From Kiritimatiellia bacterium (GTDB lineage Bacteria; Verrucomicrobiota; Kiritimatiellia; WLWN01), in the NCBI GenBank assembly GCA_012103575.1, contig WLWN01000001.1, positions 2,236,538-2,300,537 of the forward strand: DNA of 64,000 bases. Reading direction: 5' to 3'. Made by a program: the position numbers and the translations under genes. The stretch's first letter is position 1. Every line of letters begins with the position of its first letter. The notes beneath the pieces are model-generated. The model searched no databases. It was not told where the DNA came from and saw nothing but the letters and a program-made list of their open reading frames with translations. Shown here piece after piece: positions 27,094-36,378 of the stretch.

Positions 27094-27573
27094 TCAAAGA
27101 TTTCTCCAACGTGTATAGATAGCGCTAGGGGTCAGCTCTTTTTTTTCGACCTCGATAAATTGGGACTGAATGGTTTCCATATTAAAGGGGAAATAGGTGT
27201 CAATGCTTTCGACATGATCGTCAACACATGTTATATGAAGTTCATGGGCTTTTTCAAAGAACGCTTCATAAACTTGAGAGCCTCCGATAACAAAGCTTTT
27301 ATCCACTCCATTTTGCTTTAAGACCGAAATACATTCCTCTACAGACGAATAACGTTCTATATTGCCCAAGGGTTGCGAGCTCAAAACAATATTCCGTCTT
27401 TGGGGGAGGGGTTTAATCGGAAGAGACTCCCATGTTTTACGCCCCATAATGACCGCAGCATCTACCGTTAATCTTTTAAAATTTTTCAAATCTTCAGAAA
27501 TGTGCCACGGAAGCTGCCCTTTTTTGCCTATTCCGGCTTGCATATCCTGTGCCCATATAAGATGAATTTTCAT
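27094..27573 (-). CDS. folA: Dihydrofolate reductase
   Basis: 159 residues from ATG 27573. Family motifs are clear: IWAQDMQAGIGKKGQLPWHI (substrate and NADPH loop with LPW), DLKNFKRLT, IMGRKTWESLP and FVIGGSQVYE. It regenerates tetrahydrofolate from the dihydrofolate made by ThyA. It lies 28 bp downstream of thyA on the same strand, a classical thyA-folA operon. Confidence 0.94.
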   Translation of the reverse strand: MKIHLIWAQDMQAGIGKKGQLPWHISEDLKNFKRLTVDAAVIMGRKTWESLPIKPLPQRRNIVLSSQPLGNIERYSSVEECISVLKQNGVDKSFVIGGSQVYEAFFEKAHELHITCVDDHVESIDTYFPFNMETIQSQFIEVEKKELTPSAIYTRWRNL

Positions 27574-27601
27574 GTAAATCTGCGACCTTTGACCCAATAA
27601 A

Positions 27602-28420
27602 TCACACTGCTACTTGAAACTTAATAGCGGGATGGTATTTATAGTTTTTCAAGGTAAAATCATCAAAGGTCAAATCCCAAAACGGTTTTCTTGCAATTTC
27701 TAAGGAGGGTAGCGGCATGGGCTCACGTGTCATCTGCTCTTCAAGTTGATTTATATGGTCGGCATAGATATGTGCATCATTAATGTAATGAGAAAAGGTT
27801 CCCACTTTCAATCCTGCTTCTTGAGCCATCATCTGAGTTAACGTGGCGTAACAGGCCACATTGAAAGGAATGCCCAAAGCGATATCTCCACTACGCTGTG
27901 TAAGATGACAATTGAGCTTTCCGTCTGTCACATTGAACATGAATAAAAGGTGGCAACTCGGTAAAGCAATTTCATCTAAAACCGCGGGGTTCCATGCACT
28001 CACCACCATACGCCGCGAATCTGGATCATTCTTTATTAAATCAACCATATTTTGTATCTGATTAATATGGGAGTGCTCTATCGTCTCCGTTTCTGGATTT
28101 TTCCTGTATTGATCCCACTTCACCCATTGATATCCGTACATCTTCCCCACTTCCCATTTCTTTTCGGCTGAAGTCCAAGCATCCCAAATTCTTGTATGTT
28201 GACGAAGGTTTCGAATATGAGTTTGTCCGGATAGATACCATAATAATTCACGGATCACAGACTCGAAATACACCTTTTTTGTTGTTAGCAAAGGATACCC
28301 ATCCTCAAGAGAAATCTTATAATGATAACCAAACACCATAAGGGTGTCCGTCCCGGTCCGATTTTCTTTCCGCACCCCATTCTCCAACACATAGTTAACA
28401 AGATCAAGATAGGCTTTCAT
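27602..28420 (-). CDS. thyA: Thymidylate synthase
   Basis: 272 residues, normal length. It methylates dUMP to dTMP with methylene-tetrahydrofolate. Catalytic Cys156 sits in IALPSCHLLFMF; other signatures are RTGTDTLMVFGYHY, TKKVYFESVIRELLWYLSG, RRMVVSAWNP, HLTQRSGDIALGIPFNVA and the tail HPAIKFQVAV. The upstream region is shared with the divergent nrdJ, so both dNTP-supply genes could answer to the same control sites. Confidence 0.96.
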   Translation of the reverse strand: MKAYLDLVNYVLENGVRKENRTGTDTLMVFGYHYKISLEDGYPLLTTKKVYFESVIRELLWYLSGQTHIRNLRQHTRIWDAWTSAEKKWEVGKMYGYQWVKWDQYRKNPETETIEHSHINQIQNMVDLIKNDPDSRRMVVSAWNPAVLDEIALPSCHLLFMFNVTDGKLNCHLTQRSGDIALGIPFNVACYATLTQMMAQEAGLKVGTFSHYINDAHIYADHINQLEEQMTREPMPLPSLEIARKPFWDLTFDDFTLKNYKYHPAIKFQVAV

Positions 28421-28458
28421 AAAAAAATCTCAAATTCCTAAAAAAAATGTTGCAAAAA

Positions 28459-28506
28459 ACACAACATAGAGTATACCTTGCTGGTAATAAACATCACATA
28501 TTGTGT
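28459..28506. promoter_or_regulatory. Candidate NrdR box pair between thyA and nrdJ
   Basis: Two 16-mers, ACACAACATAGAGTAT at 28459-28474 and ACATCACATATTGTGT at 28491-28506, match the NrdR consensus (ACACWATATATWGWGT) at about 12 and 13 of 16 positions. Their starts are 32 bp apart, close to three helical turns, as known NrdR pairs are. NrdR represses ribonucleotide reductase genes. The prediction is by eye; nrdR itself is not in the window. Confidence 0.5.
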
Positions 28507-28582
28507 TATCTAATTTTATCATCCGTTTTGCATAAATCAATAGCATTATAACAATTTTAACTAAAAAAGGATTTGTTTGATC

Positions 28583-31078
28583 ATGGAGCATATAAGCAGA
28601 ATGTTTAATCACCAAGGAAAAACAGTTCGCGTTATTGGCAAAAATCGAATCAAAACCTATCAAGACATTTACAAGCATCTAGATCATTTACAACAAGCAA
28701 ACGTCTTACCGACCCACGACAATTATTTAGGCGATAACGAACTCGCAAAAAACATTTATTCGAAAAAATATTTTCTTAAAGACCTCAACGAAGATCTTAT
28801 TGAAACCTGCCCAGAAGATGTGTTCAAACGAACTGCCTCATTTTTAGCAACTGTAGAAAAAACAAAACCCAAACAAAAAAAGTGGGCTGAAAAATTTTAT
28901 AATCAACTCTATGAAGGCCGGTTTGTTCCCGGTGGTAGAGTCTTAGCGGGCGCCGGTGATCTGTATCGCCTCAAAACGTTGGCCAACTGCTTTGTCGCCA
29001 AAATTAACCGTGATGATATCGATTCCATATACGAAGCCGCTTACGAATGTGCACGAACCTATTCTTATGGCGGAGGTATTGGTGTTGACATCTCTTGTCT
29101 ACGCCCTAAAAACTCCATTGTGCACAATGCGGCTGACAGTTCGACAGGCGCCGTCTCTTTTATGGAACTATACTCCCTCACCACCGGACTCATCGGGCAG
29201 AGCGGGCGTCGAGGGGCGCTCATGCTGACAATCGATGTAAAACACCCCGACATTCGACATTTTTTAAACGTCAAAAAAACACCGAACTGGGTCACCAATC
29301 AAATCATTGAACAATGTAGTTGGTCAGGGTTATTTAACGAAGAAGAATTAGAAACGATCGAAAAACAAGTCATCGAGAACACGCAGGTTCGTTTTGCGAA
29401 TATTTCCATTAAAATTAGTGATGAGTTCATGCATGCTGTAGACGAACATCGGACCTATGGCGAAACAGATTATCTCGTTTACAAAAAGACCAATAGGACG
29501 ATCTTGAATCAAGCCCCCCAAAATTATGAAGACAGGCATTATTCGAGCGGAATCCCCTCAAAAATTCCTGCTGACTATCAGCTGATCAAAAACTTTTCCT
29601 CTTTTGAAGACCTGCAAAACTGGTTGTCTAAAACACATGCCCTAAGCATAGATGAAGAACCCTTCAACGATGCGTCCCATAGAGACGTTTACGGAGATTA
29701 TGTGCTTTCATTAAGTGACCAGGACTATGACCTGGCCCTCAAACAATCCGGCGACTTCATGTTATATTTCAGCAGCAAACCAACCGGCGAAATCAGAGAG
29801 ATCATCAAAGCACGTGACATTTGGGATCCGTTTATCGAAGGGAACTACAAAACCGCTGAGCCTGGTCTCATCTTTTGGAGTACCATGAGCCGATACTCTC
29901 CCTCCAACTATATTGGCAAACCTATTATCTGCACAAATCCATGCGCAGAAGTCCCTTTAGAAGAAGGGGGCGCCTGCAACCTTGGATCGCTCAACCTATC
30001 TCGATTTGTCACCAACGGGTATAAACCCCATGCCAGTATTGACTGGGATCAACTCGCTGAAACCACCGCCATTCTTACACGATTCCTTGACAACGTCGTT
30101 ACCTGGAACGAAGACCTCAATGCGTTAAAAAAACAACGCAAAGCCGCACAACAAACCCGTCGACTTGGTTTAGGCATCATGGGCATTGCCGACATGCTAA
30201 ATCAATTAGGCATAGGATACGACACCCATGAAGGCATTGACATCTTAACAAAGGTGATATCGTTTATTACGAATGCCGCGTACCAGGCCTCTGCATCGTT
30301 AGCCGCCGAAAAAGGAGCTTCGCCAATCTTTGTTCAAGAAGATTATTTCGCCTGTCCTTTTGTGAAAGAAACCCTCAGCAAAAATACTCAAAAACTAATC
30401 CAGAAACATGGACTCCGAAACATTGCCATCATGTCGATAGCTCCGACAGGTTCTATTTCTAACATCGTATTAGGATACCAAAACGATTCAAAAAACTATA
30501 TTGGGGTTTCCGGAGGCATTGAACCGATTTTTGCTTTATACTACACCCGTCGATCAGAATCTTTTGGGAATAAAATTTTCAAAGTTTTTCACTCAACAGT
30601 CCAAGCCTTTATCGACAAGATGGATCTACAAAAAGAAATTGATGGTGCCGACCGTATAGAAAAAGTCCTCCCCGATTACTTTTTACGAACCGCCCATGAG
30701 ATCGATCCCGACAAACGTGTTGAAATACAAGGCAAGGTCCAAAAATATATCGACCACAGCATCTCTTCTACAATAAACCTCCCCGAAGATGTAGACCCCG
30801 AAGTTATATCGAACATCTATCTTAAAGCCTGGAAACATGGCTTAAAGGGTGTCACTATTTATCGTGATGGAAGTCGATTCCCCATATTAAGAACAACCCA
30901 AACAGAACGCACAGCATTTCAAAACATCAAAGAAAAAGAATTTCGTATCATACAAAAAGATGGCACTGAACAAATCGTGCATGGCGACGAAATCGTAAAA
31001 CTCCCAGATGGTACATTAACCAATGTCTATCATTTCATGAAAAATAACGAGGGGATGCTCGAAGAAATTATAACGTAA
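28583..31078 (+). CDS. nrdJ: Ribonucleotide reductase class II (B12-dependent), catalytic subunit
   Basis: 831 residues from ATG 28583. It reduces ribonucleotides using adenosylcobalamin. Key features: KTLANCFVA (first redox Cys), the NPCAE motif near residue 452 (radical Cys and catalytic Glu), EEGGACNLGSLNLSRF (second redox Cys), SIAPTGSISNI and KGVTIYRDGSR. The C-terminal TSCPD and zinc-ribbon part of larger NrdJ proteins is missing here and is encoded by the next gene. The long AT-rich leader contains candidate NrdR boxes. Oxygen-independent dNTP synthesis fits a low-oxygen life style. Confidence 0.92.
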   Translation: MEHISRMFNHQGKTVRVIGKNRIKTYQDIYKHLDHLQQANVLPTHDNYLGDNELAKNIYSKKYFLKDLNEDLIETCPEDVFKRTASFLATVEKTKPKQKKWAEKFYNQLYEGRFVPGGRVLAGAGDLYRLKTLANCFVAKINRDDIDSIYEAAYECARTYSYGGGIGVDISCLRPKNSIVHNAADSSTGAVSFMELYSLTTGLIGQSGRRGALMLTIDVKHPDIRHFLNVKKTPNWVTNQIIEQCSWSGLFNEEELETIEKQVIENTQVRFANISIKISDEFMHAVDEHRTYGETDYLVYKKTNRTILNQAPQNYEDRHYSSGIPSKIPADYQLIKNFSSFEDLQNWLSKTHALSIDEEPFNDASHRDVYGDYVLSLSDQDYDLALKQSGDFMLYFSSKPTGEIREIIKARDIWDPFIEGNYKTAEPGLIFWSTMSRYSPSNYIGKPIICTNPCAEVPLEEGGACNLGSLNLSRFVTNGYKPHASIDWDQLAETTAILTRFLDNVVTWNEDLNALKKQRKAAQQTRRLGLGIMGIADMLNQLGIGYDTHEGIDILTKVISFITNAAYQASASLAAEKGASPIFVQEDYFACPFVKETLSKNTQKLIQKHGLRNIAIMSIAPTGSISNIVLGYQNDSKNYIGVSGGIEPIFALYYTRRSESFGNKIFKVFHSTVQAFIDKMDLQKEIDGADRIEKVLPDYFLRTAHEIDPDKRVEIQGKVQKYIDHSISSTINLPEDVDPEVISNIYLKAWKHGLKGVTIYRDGSRFPILRTTQTERTAFQNIKEKEFRIIQKDGTEQIVHGDEIVKLPDGTLTNVYHFMKNNEGMLEEIIT

Positions 31079-31116
31079 AAAAAATAATTAAAACTAATGA
31101 ATCGGGGGGGCAAACC

Positions 31117-31731
31117 ATGATCAAACTCAACAAACATATAAAAGTAAAAGAAATCAGAAAAGAAGCAACACCCAGAAACCCTGAATATACACCCAAAGAT
31201 AGACCTCCCATTTTGACGCGTCCTGAAGTTGTAGATGCAAAAGTCTATAAACTGAAAAGTGCCTTTGTCAAAAATGCCGTGTTTATCACACTCAGTTACG
31301 TCAAAGACCAATACGGGCTGCACCCTGTCGAAATTTTTATCAACTCAAAAGATTTAACCCGCGCGCCTGAGTACGTTGTGTTGACCCGGCTGATTTCTGC
31401 TATTTTTCGAAAGTCAGCCGACCCCATGTTCATCCTCGAAGAATTGCGGGGTATTTGCGATCCGAACGGAGGATCCTTCAAGCAGGGCAAATATTATCAT
31501 TCCTTCTACGCTGAAATTGCGGACGCCATAGAACGTTTTTTTCTAGATGTCGGTATCATCGAACAACCCTCCCCTTCTCCAACAAAAAACACCGAACCGG
31601 CTATATCGACCTTGACTGAAAATACAAGATTCCAACTCTGTCCAGAATGCAGTAACCGAACCCTCAAAACAGAGAACGGATGTGACATGTGTATAGACGA
31701 ACAGTGTGGGTATAGTAAGTGTGACAAATAA
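31117..31731 (+). CDS. NrdJ C-terminal partner: TSCPD domain plus zinc ribbon
   Basis: 204 residues, 38 bp after nrdJ. The central part (AVFITLSYVKDQYGLHPVEI, LTRLISAIFRKSADPMFILE, GICDPNGGSFKQGKYYHS) is the TSCPD domain normally fused to class II reductases. The C-terminal tail has LCPECSNRTL and CDMCIDEQCGYSKC, a zinc-ribbon-like cysteine set that could also act in re-reduction of the active site. The split into two genes, as in nrdJa/nrdJb systems, means the two products must assemble. GGGGGGG lies just before the start. Confidence 0.85.
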   Translation: MIKLNKHIKVKEIRKEATPRNPEYTPKDRPPILTRPEVVDAKVYKLKSAFVKNAVFITLSYVKDQYGLHPVEIFINSKDLTRAPEYVVLTRLISAIFRKSADPMFILEELRGICDPNGGSFKQGKYYHSFYAEIADAIERFFLDVGIIEQPSPSPTKNTEPAISTLTENTRFQLCPECSNRTLKTENGCDMCIDEQCGYSKCDK

Positions 31732-32144
31732 GCCTTCAGATTAATCCCCCTGTCTTTGGCAACCGAGTCTTTGGGCAGCCATCTGCCCCTAAGTCCGTAT
31801 CATAAGCCTTATATAAGGCTAGATGAAGGCTGGAGGGGTCATGATCATTGTCCTAGATCCGGCAGAGTTAAGCGTTTAGTTACGGTTGCGCCTATGCTGT
31901 CACGCTCTTCGCGGATTTCCGGCCGCACCACAGATAGGTTTTTCTTCGGCCGCAGTCCTACTCTGTTGTTTAATGATTTTGATGTGGCGGCTTAAGCCAT
32001 CGTATATAAACTCGGGAGGGTTACTTCTTGGGGAGGGTTGTTTCGAAAACGGCCTTTATGGCTGTTTAGATCTGTCGGCAGGGTTTTGGGTTAAGTACAT
32101 CATCGGAAAAGACACATTGGATTCGCGTTTGCAGAGGCTCACTA
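31732..32144. other. Gene-poor region with short hairpins
   Basis: About 410 bp without a convincing gene. Two small perfect hairpins stand out: GGGCAG/CTGCCC near 31776-31791 and AGCCTTATATAAGGCT near 31804-31820. An open frame across 31886-32200 has a plausible-looking tail (KYIIGKDTLDSRLQRLTIID) but no homology I recognise, and it overlaps the small membrane-protein gene on the other strand. The first hairpins may end nrdJ transcription. Confidence 0.35.
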
Positions 32145-32351
32145 TTATTGATGAGCAGGCCATACAGAAGGCGCTGTTTTGTAGTGAACGATTTCTGTGA
32201 TCTGTAATACAACTAATGCTGCAAAACAAAGTGTCGTAATGATCGCCAACCATGCGTAAGCGCCCACATCCGCATGGCCCCTTTTATTTCGATAAGGATC
32301 TTTATCAACTTCTGCGCGGATTGATTCTTTTGAGCTTTTAAACAAGGTCAT
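32145..32351 (-). CDS. Small single-pass membrane protein, unknown
   Basis: 68 residues starting MTLFKSSKESIRAEVDKDPY with AAAGGA before the ATG. A charged N-terminus is followed by one hydrophobic helix (AYAWLAIITTLCFAALVVLQ) and a short tail ending WPAHQ. The clear ribosome-binding site and membrane segment support a real gene. I do not recognise a family. It is divergent from tolQ. Confidence 0.5.
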   Translation of the reverse strand: MTLFKSSKESIRAEVDKDPYRNKRGHADVGAYAWLAIITTLCFAALVVLQITEIVHYKTAPSVWPAHQ

Positions 32352-32438
32352 TTCCTTTTATTAATGGACAGATGATTCTATCGCTATGAATGTGATTTCA
32401 CAAGTAATGAATTTAGATTTAGGAAGAAGAGGTGTTAA

Positions 32439-33185
32439 ATGGTGGAGAACATGCTTTTGAGTTCATCGCCCATCGGGGGCGTGTTTTTTGCTTTTCACGA
32501 ATCGAATGTGGCGGGGAAGTTGATTGTATGTCTTCTTTTTGTTGGTTCAATTTTTGTATGGTCCATTATGGTTACAAAATTTCATCAATTGAGGTATGCC
32601 CGCTTACTCTCCCGTCGATTTTTGATGGCGTTTCGGAAAGAAGCCCATCCGGTCTCTCTATTTTTGAAACGAGAGAAATATCCGGAAAGCCCTTTGTATA
32701 AAGTCTATGAGCACGGAAGTGTTGCTATCGGTGGCGAGTTAGATCCTCAGGGAGCAAATCCGGATGAACTCTTTATGGGTGGCGTGAGTGCGTCACTTCA
32801 AAAATTAACACCGATTCAATTGGAAGCGGTTCGAAACGCAACGGAACGTACGGTGGCAGATGAAGCATTGTTACTAGAAAATAATATGGGAATCCTTGCC
32901 ACGGCCGTAACCGCCAGTCCTCTTCTCGGACTATTAGGAACCGTGTGGGGGGTCATGGAAGCTTTTGGCGCCATGGCTGTGGCTGGATCGGCCACCTTGT
33001 CTGCGGTAGCACCCGGTATTGCAGGTGCGTTATTGACAACGGTTGTTGGACTGCTCGTCGCTTTGCCGTCGGCTATTGGGTATAATCTTTTAATGAACCG
33101 GATTCGTGAACTTCATGTGATGATGGATAATTTTGCCCAGGAGTTTATCTCGGAAACGCAACGTAATTTTCTTCGAGACACATAA
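32439..33185 (+). CDS. tolQ: TolQ/ExbB proton-channel protein
   Basis: 248 residues with three membrane segments: KLIVCLLFVGSIFVWSIMVT, LATAVTASPLLGLLGTVWGV and AGALLTTVVGLLVALPSAIG. The conserved MotA/TolQ/ExbB stretch SPLLGLLGTVWGVMEAF is intact. It forms the proton-driven motor with TolR that energises TolA. It is the first gene of the tol-pal-tat block, preceded by GAAGAAGAGGTG. Confidence 0.92.
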   Translation: MVENMLLSSSPIGGVFFAFHESNVAGKLIVCLLFVGSIFVWSIMVTKFHQLRYARLLSRRFLMAFRKEAHPVSLFLKREKYPESPLYKVYEHGSVAIGGELDPQGANPDELFMGGVSASLQKLTPIQLEAVRNATERTVADEALLLENNMGILATAVTASPLLGLLGTVWGVMEAFGAMAVAGSATLSAVAPGIAGALLTTVVGLLVALPSAIGYNLLMNRIRELHVMMDNFAQEFISETQRNFLRDT

Positions 33186-33195
33186 AGGCATTGTT

Positions 33196-33606
33196 GTGGC
33201 ACGGAAAACAGCTTTAAGTACGTTACGTCAAATAAGTGAGGTTAATATGACGCCTCTCATGGATCTTACCTTTATTTTGCTCATTACGTTTATTATTACG
33301 TTTCCTTTAATTGAAGAAGGGATTCCTGTCAATTTACCAAAAGGCGAAGCCAGCGAGATAGAGGTTGAAGAATCAAAAACCATTAGTTTAGATATAAAAA
33401 ATCAACTCTATCTAGATGAAATTCCCATTGCGATAAATGAATTGTTGGCTGAAATGCAACAACTTGCGAATGCTCAACCCGATATAACCATTTTTGTGCG
33501 TGCGGACGAAAATTTGCCCTACGGACAGGTGGTAAATATTATGAAAACTCTCCATCAAGCCAATATTTCCCGGATGGCTTTAGTCACCCAATCGGAAAAA
33601 CAATGA
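33196..33606 (+). CDS. tolR: TolR/ExbD protein
   Basis: 136 residues from GTG 33196, chosen because AAAGG sits seven bases upstream right after the tolQ stop. The single membrane helix follows VNMTPLMDLTFILLITFIIT, including the essential Asp of the proton path. The periplasmic part (VNLPKGEASEIE to NISRMALVTQSEKQ) is the usual ExbD domain. Its TGA overlaps the ATG of the next gene. Confidence 0.9.
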   Translation: MARKTALSTLRQISEVNMTPLMDLTFILLITFIITFPLIEEGIPVNLPKGEASEIEVEESKTISLDIKNQLYLDEIPIAINELLAEMQQLANAQPDITIFVRADENLPYGQVVNIMKTLHQANISRMALVTQSEKQ

Positions 33607-34328
33607 GACCCGTTAAATCCAGATTTCAGCGTTATTTTTGGATCTGTGCAGCCCTTCATTTGGGGGTTGTTGTATTTGTGAAGTTTAACCCTCTGTCTCA
33701 TAAAGAACCCAAAAAACCGGACGAGATTATTACATATGTCAATCTTCAAGCAAATGCGAATGTTCCGGAACCCCCTTCCATTGTTCCCGTGAAGAACTTC
33801 ACGCCTCCTAAACCATTAACGCAGCCTGTCAAAGAGTTTAAAATTCCTGAACCGCCAAAGGCGGTTCCCCAACCTGCTCCAACACCTAAAAAAAAGAAGA
33901 GAAAGATAAAGATTAGTAAAAAAAAGGTGAAACGAAATGAAACAGCTCAATTACCACTCTCTCCTCAGTTAACCCGAGAAGAAATTAGAAAGCTTTTCGC
34001 AGAGAACGCTCCGCCTACGCGCAACACAACCTCTTATAAAGATGAAATTCCTTCTTGGTATTATGCTTTAGTGCGAGAAAAGATGTACCAAGTATGGGAG
34101 CAACCTGATGGAATGTCTTCGCGCGCCGGGCTAATTGCGACCGTCCAGATTCGTGTTCAAAAGAATGGCGCGATTACAAAGCGAGTTTTAGTTCAATCAT
34201 CAGGTGATGATGTGATTGATCAAACGGTTATGAACGCTGTTCAATCTGTTTCGCGTTTAAAGCCCTTGCCTTCTGAATATAAAAAATCGTACAAGGACAT
34301 TGCAGTGGATTTTCAATTAGCATTATGA
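33603..34328 (+). CDS. tolA: TolA/TonB-like energy-transducing protein
   Basis: 241 residues: an N-terminal anchor (FWICAALHLGVVVFVKF), a Pro- and Lys-rich periplasm-spanning region (PEPPKAVPQPAPTPKKKKRK) and a C-terminal TonB/TolA domain (VREKMYQVWEQP, ATVQIRVQKNGAITKRVLVQ, SGDDVIDQTVMNAV). Position in the operon favours TolA rather than TonB. It transmits TolQR energy to TolB-Pal at the outer membrane. It overlaps tolR and tolB by 4 bp each. Confidence 0.87.
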   Translation: MRPVKSRFQRYFWICAALHLGVVVFVKFNPLSHKEPKKPDEIITYVNLQANANVPEPPSIVPVKNFTPPKPLTQPVKEFKIPEPPKAVPQPAPTPKKKKRKIKISKKKVKRNETAQLPLSPQLTREEIRKLFAENAPPTRNTTSYKDEIPSWYYALVREKMYQVWEQPDGMSSRAGLIATVQIRVQKNGAITKRVLVQSSGDDVIDQTVMNAVQSVSRLKPLPSEYKKSYKDIAVDFQLAL

Positions 34329-35533
34329 AACGGTCTCTTTATCTATTCAGCTTAATAGGTGTCCTTGTTGGGTCTCATGGCTCTGCCCATGCACAGGTCA
34401 AAGTTGTTAAAGCGGTTGCGGATAAAGTGAGTATAGACCTTTCTGGGGTTAAGACTTCGGCGGGATCTGGGGAGGTTTTTCGAAAAACATTAGCGTCCGA
34501 TCTTGTCCGTTCGGGATGGTTTTCAAAAGCAAAAAAAGGGAAAGGGACTGTAACATTACTAGGGACGGCTGAAAATCGTGGAGGGGCATTGCGTGCAGAA
34601 GTTCGTGTGTATGGATCCCGTAGCCAGGAACTTTTTTTGAGCCAAGTCTATAAAGGAGAAGGTACAAAGGCTCGGCTTTTAGCTCATAAAGCCGCGGACG
34701 ATATTGTAAAAGCGATCAAAGGGGTGAAAGGGATTGCCTCTACACATATCATTATGGTGGGTACCCGAACTCAAAAAAAAGAGCTCTATGTATGTGATGC
34801 GGATGGTCATCATCTTATTCAGCTAACCAAAGATCGTTCTGTAAGTGTAAAACCGCGATGGGGGCCCAAGGGTCAAAAGGTGACTTATACCTCTTACCTT
34901 AAAGGATATCCTGATATTTACCTCGTTGATATACCCAGTGGTTCGCGAACACGATTATCGAGTGAGCCTGGGTTAAATAGTGGCGCGGCTATATCTCCGA
35001 ATGGAAAAGAAGTTGCGCTGGTTCTTTCCAAAGACGGTAACCCCGAGTTGTACATTAAACATTTAGCGAGCAAACGATTAACACGTATTACCCGTACGAA
35101 AAGAGCAGCTGAAGCGAGTCCATCCTGGTCTCCGGAAGGACAAAAAATGGTGTATGTATCCGATCAATCTGGAAAGCCTCAGCTCTATGTGGTTTCTCGG
35201 AATAGAGGTCGTCCCCAGCGTTTAACTTCGAGGGGTGTTGAAAACGTAGCGCCTGATTGGGGTAAAAAGGGGTGGATTGCATATGCGTGTAGAGTCGGAG
35301 GCCGATATCAGATTTGTATAATCAATCCAAATACACGCGAAATAAAACAGATCACGCAAGGAAATGTTGACTTTGAAGATCCTTCATGGGCGCCTGATGG
35401 GCGACACATTGTTTGTAGTCGCACAGAACACTATCGCTCATCCGTCTACATTCTTGACACATTAGGGGATTCCCCTATACGTTTATTTTCCCATGTAGGA
35501 GATTGGTTTTCTCCGGCATGGTCTCCAAATTAA
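34325..35533 (+). CDS. tolB: TolB periplasmic beta-propeller protein
   Basis: 402 residues with a signal peptide (LYLFSLIGVLVGSHGSAHAQ). The N-terminal TolB domain (SGEVFRKTLASDLVRSGWFS) is followed by propeller repeats of the WSPxGxxxxY type: GPKGQKVTYTSYLKGYPDIY, SPNGKEVALVLSKDGNPELY, SPEGQKMVYVSDQSGKPQLY and APDGRHIVCSRTEHYRSSVY. TolB links TolA with Pal. It is slightly shorter than the E. coli protein but complete. Confidence 0.92.
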   Translation: MKRSLYLFSLIGVLVGSHGSAHAQVKVVKAVADKVSIDLSGVKTSAGSGEVFRKTLASDLVRSGWFSKAKKGKGTVTLLGTAENRGGALRAEVRVYGSRSQELFLSQVYKGEGTKARLLAHKAADDIVKAIKGVKGIASTHIIMVGTRTQKKELYVCDADGHHLIQLTKDRSVSVKPRWGPKGQKVTYTSYLKGYPDIYLVDIPSGSRTRLSSEPGLNSGAAISPNGKEVALVLSKDGNPELYIKHLASKRLTRITRTKRAAEASPSWSPEGQKMVYVSDQSGKPQLYVVSRNRGRPQRLTSRGVENVAPDWGKKGWIAYACRVGGRYQICIINPNTREIKQITQGNVDFEDPSWAPDGRHIVCSRTEHYRSSVYILDTLGDSPIRLFSHVGDWFSPAWSPN

Positions 35534-35571
35534 AACAGCGAACTTAGGTTCTATAACTATTGAGGGAAAAA

Positions 35572-36099
35572 ATGAGAAATATACACGCGTTGATCATCTT
35601 CACGATTTGTTGTTCATTAGGATTTACAGCCGTCGGTTGCAAAAAGTTTAAAGTTGGGAAAAAAAACGTAGAATCTATTGATGGACTAGATGGCGTAGTA
35701 ATCGATGACCTTGATGCGTTTCCCTTAGATGACCGAATCGACATCGATGGGGTGAGTGAAGGTGAGAGTTCTTTTGATACGGTTTATTTTGGGTATGATA
35801 GCGCCCAAATACAACCCTCTGAGCGTTCAAAGATTGAATCTGTTGCAGAGCATTTGAATCAAAATCGTTCTGGTGGAATTGCTGTAGAAGGACATTCTGA
35901 TGAACGGGGGAGTCGGGAATATAACTTGGCGTTAGGGGAACGTCGTGCGCTTGCCGTTCGCGCGTATCTCATTGGTTTAGGGGTCGATGGATCACGGATC
36001 CAGACAAAAAGCATGGGCGAAGAAGATCCTGTCTCGTTTGGACATGACGAAGAATCCTGGGGTGCGAATCGTCGTTCTGAATTTGTTATCTTGTACTAA
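35572..36099 (+). CDS. pal: Pal, peptidoglycan-associated lipoprotein
   Basis: 175 residues from ATG 35572. Signal and lipobox: FTICCSLGFTAVGC, with Cys as the lipid site. An acidic linker precedes a C-terminal OmpA-like domain: SFDTVYFGYDSAQIQPSERS and EGHSDERGSREYNLALGERR, the residues that contact diaminopimelate. It anchors the outer membrane to the wall and binds TolB. No ybgF/cpoB gene follows; tatA starts in the next base instead. Confidence 0.93.
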   Translation: MRNIHALIIFTICCSLGFTAVGCKKFKVGKKNVESIDGLDGVVIDDLDAFPLDDRIDIDGVSEGESSFDTVYFGYDSAQIQPSERSKIESVAEHLNQNRSGGIAVEGHSDERGSREYNLALGERRALAVRAYLIGLGVDGSRIQTKSMGEEDPVSFGHDEESWGANRRSEFVILY

Positions 36100-36378
36100 A
36101 TGGAACCCAACATATTCGTTGCTTTCATGAGCATTTCACCGGGTATCAGTGAACTGCTTCTGATCTTCACCGCTTTACTACTTCTCTTTGGGGCAAAAAA
36201 TCTTCCTAAAATAGCCCGAAACCTCGGAAAGTCCATGGAAACATTTCGTCGTTCAGCACGAGAGGTAACCGATGAGGTTATGTATTCTGACGTTGAACCT
36301 GAAAAAGAAATAGAACCTTCATTCCTGTCAGAAACCGCTTCCGAAAAAGAGAAATCTGAGGATGAAAGAATCAACTGA
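36100..36378 (+). CDS. tatA: TatA/TatB-type twin-arginine translocase subunit
   Basis: 92 residues (or 83 from ATG 36127, which resembles the usual start). One membrane helix (SELLLIFTALLLLFGAKNLP) leads through the FG hinge into an amphipathic helix (KIARNLGKSMETFRRSAREV) and an acidic tail. This is enough for TatA; TatB cannot be excluded. The ATG follows the pal stop without a gap and its end overlaps tatC, so all are one transcript. Confidence 0.85.
   Translation: MEPNIFVAFMSISPGISELLLIFTALLLLFGAKNLPKIARNLGKSMETFRRSAREVTDEVMYSDVEPEKEIEPSFLSETASEKEKSEDERIN

Noticed and set aside
28421..28582. Cobalamin riboswitch before the B12-dependent nrdJ
   Set aside because: The leader is very AT-rich and short; no B12-box-like sequence or suitable stems were found.
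31886..32200. Possible protein gene in the nrdJ-tolQ interval
   Set aside because: No ribosome-binding site, no family signature, and overlap with the better supported small membrane-protein gene.
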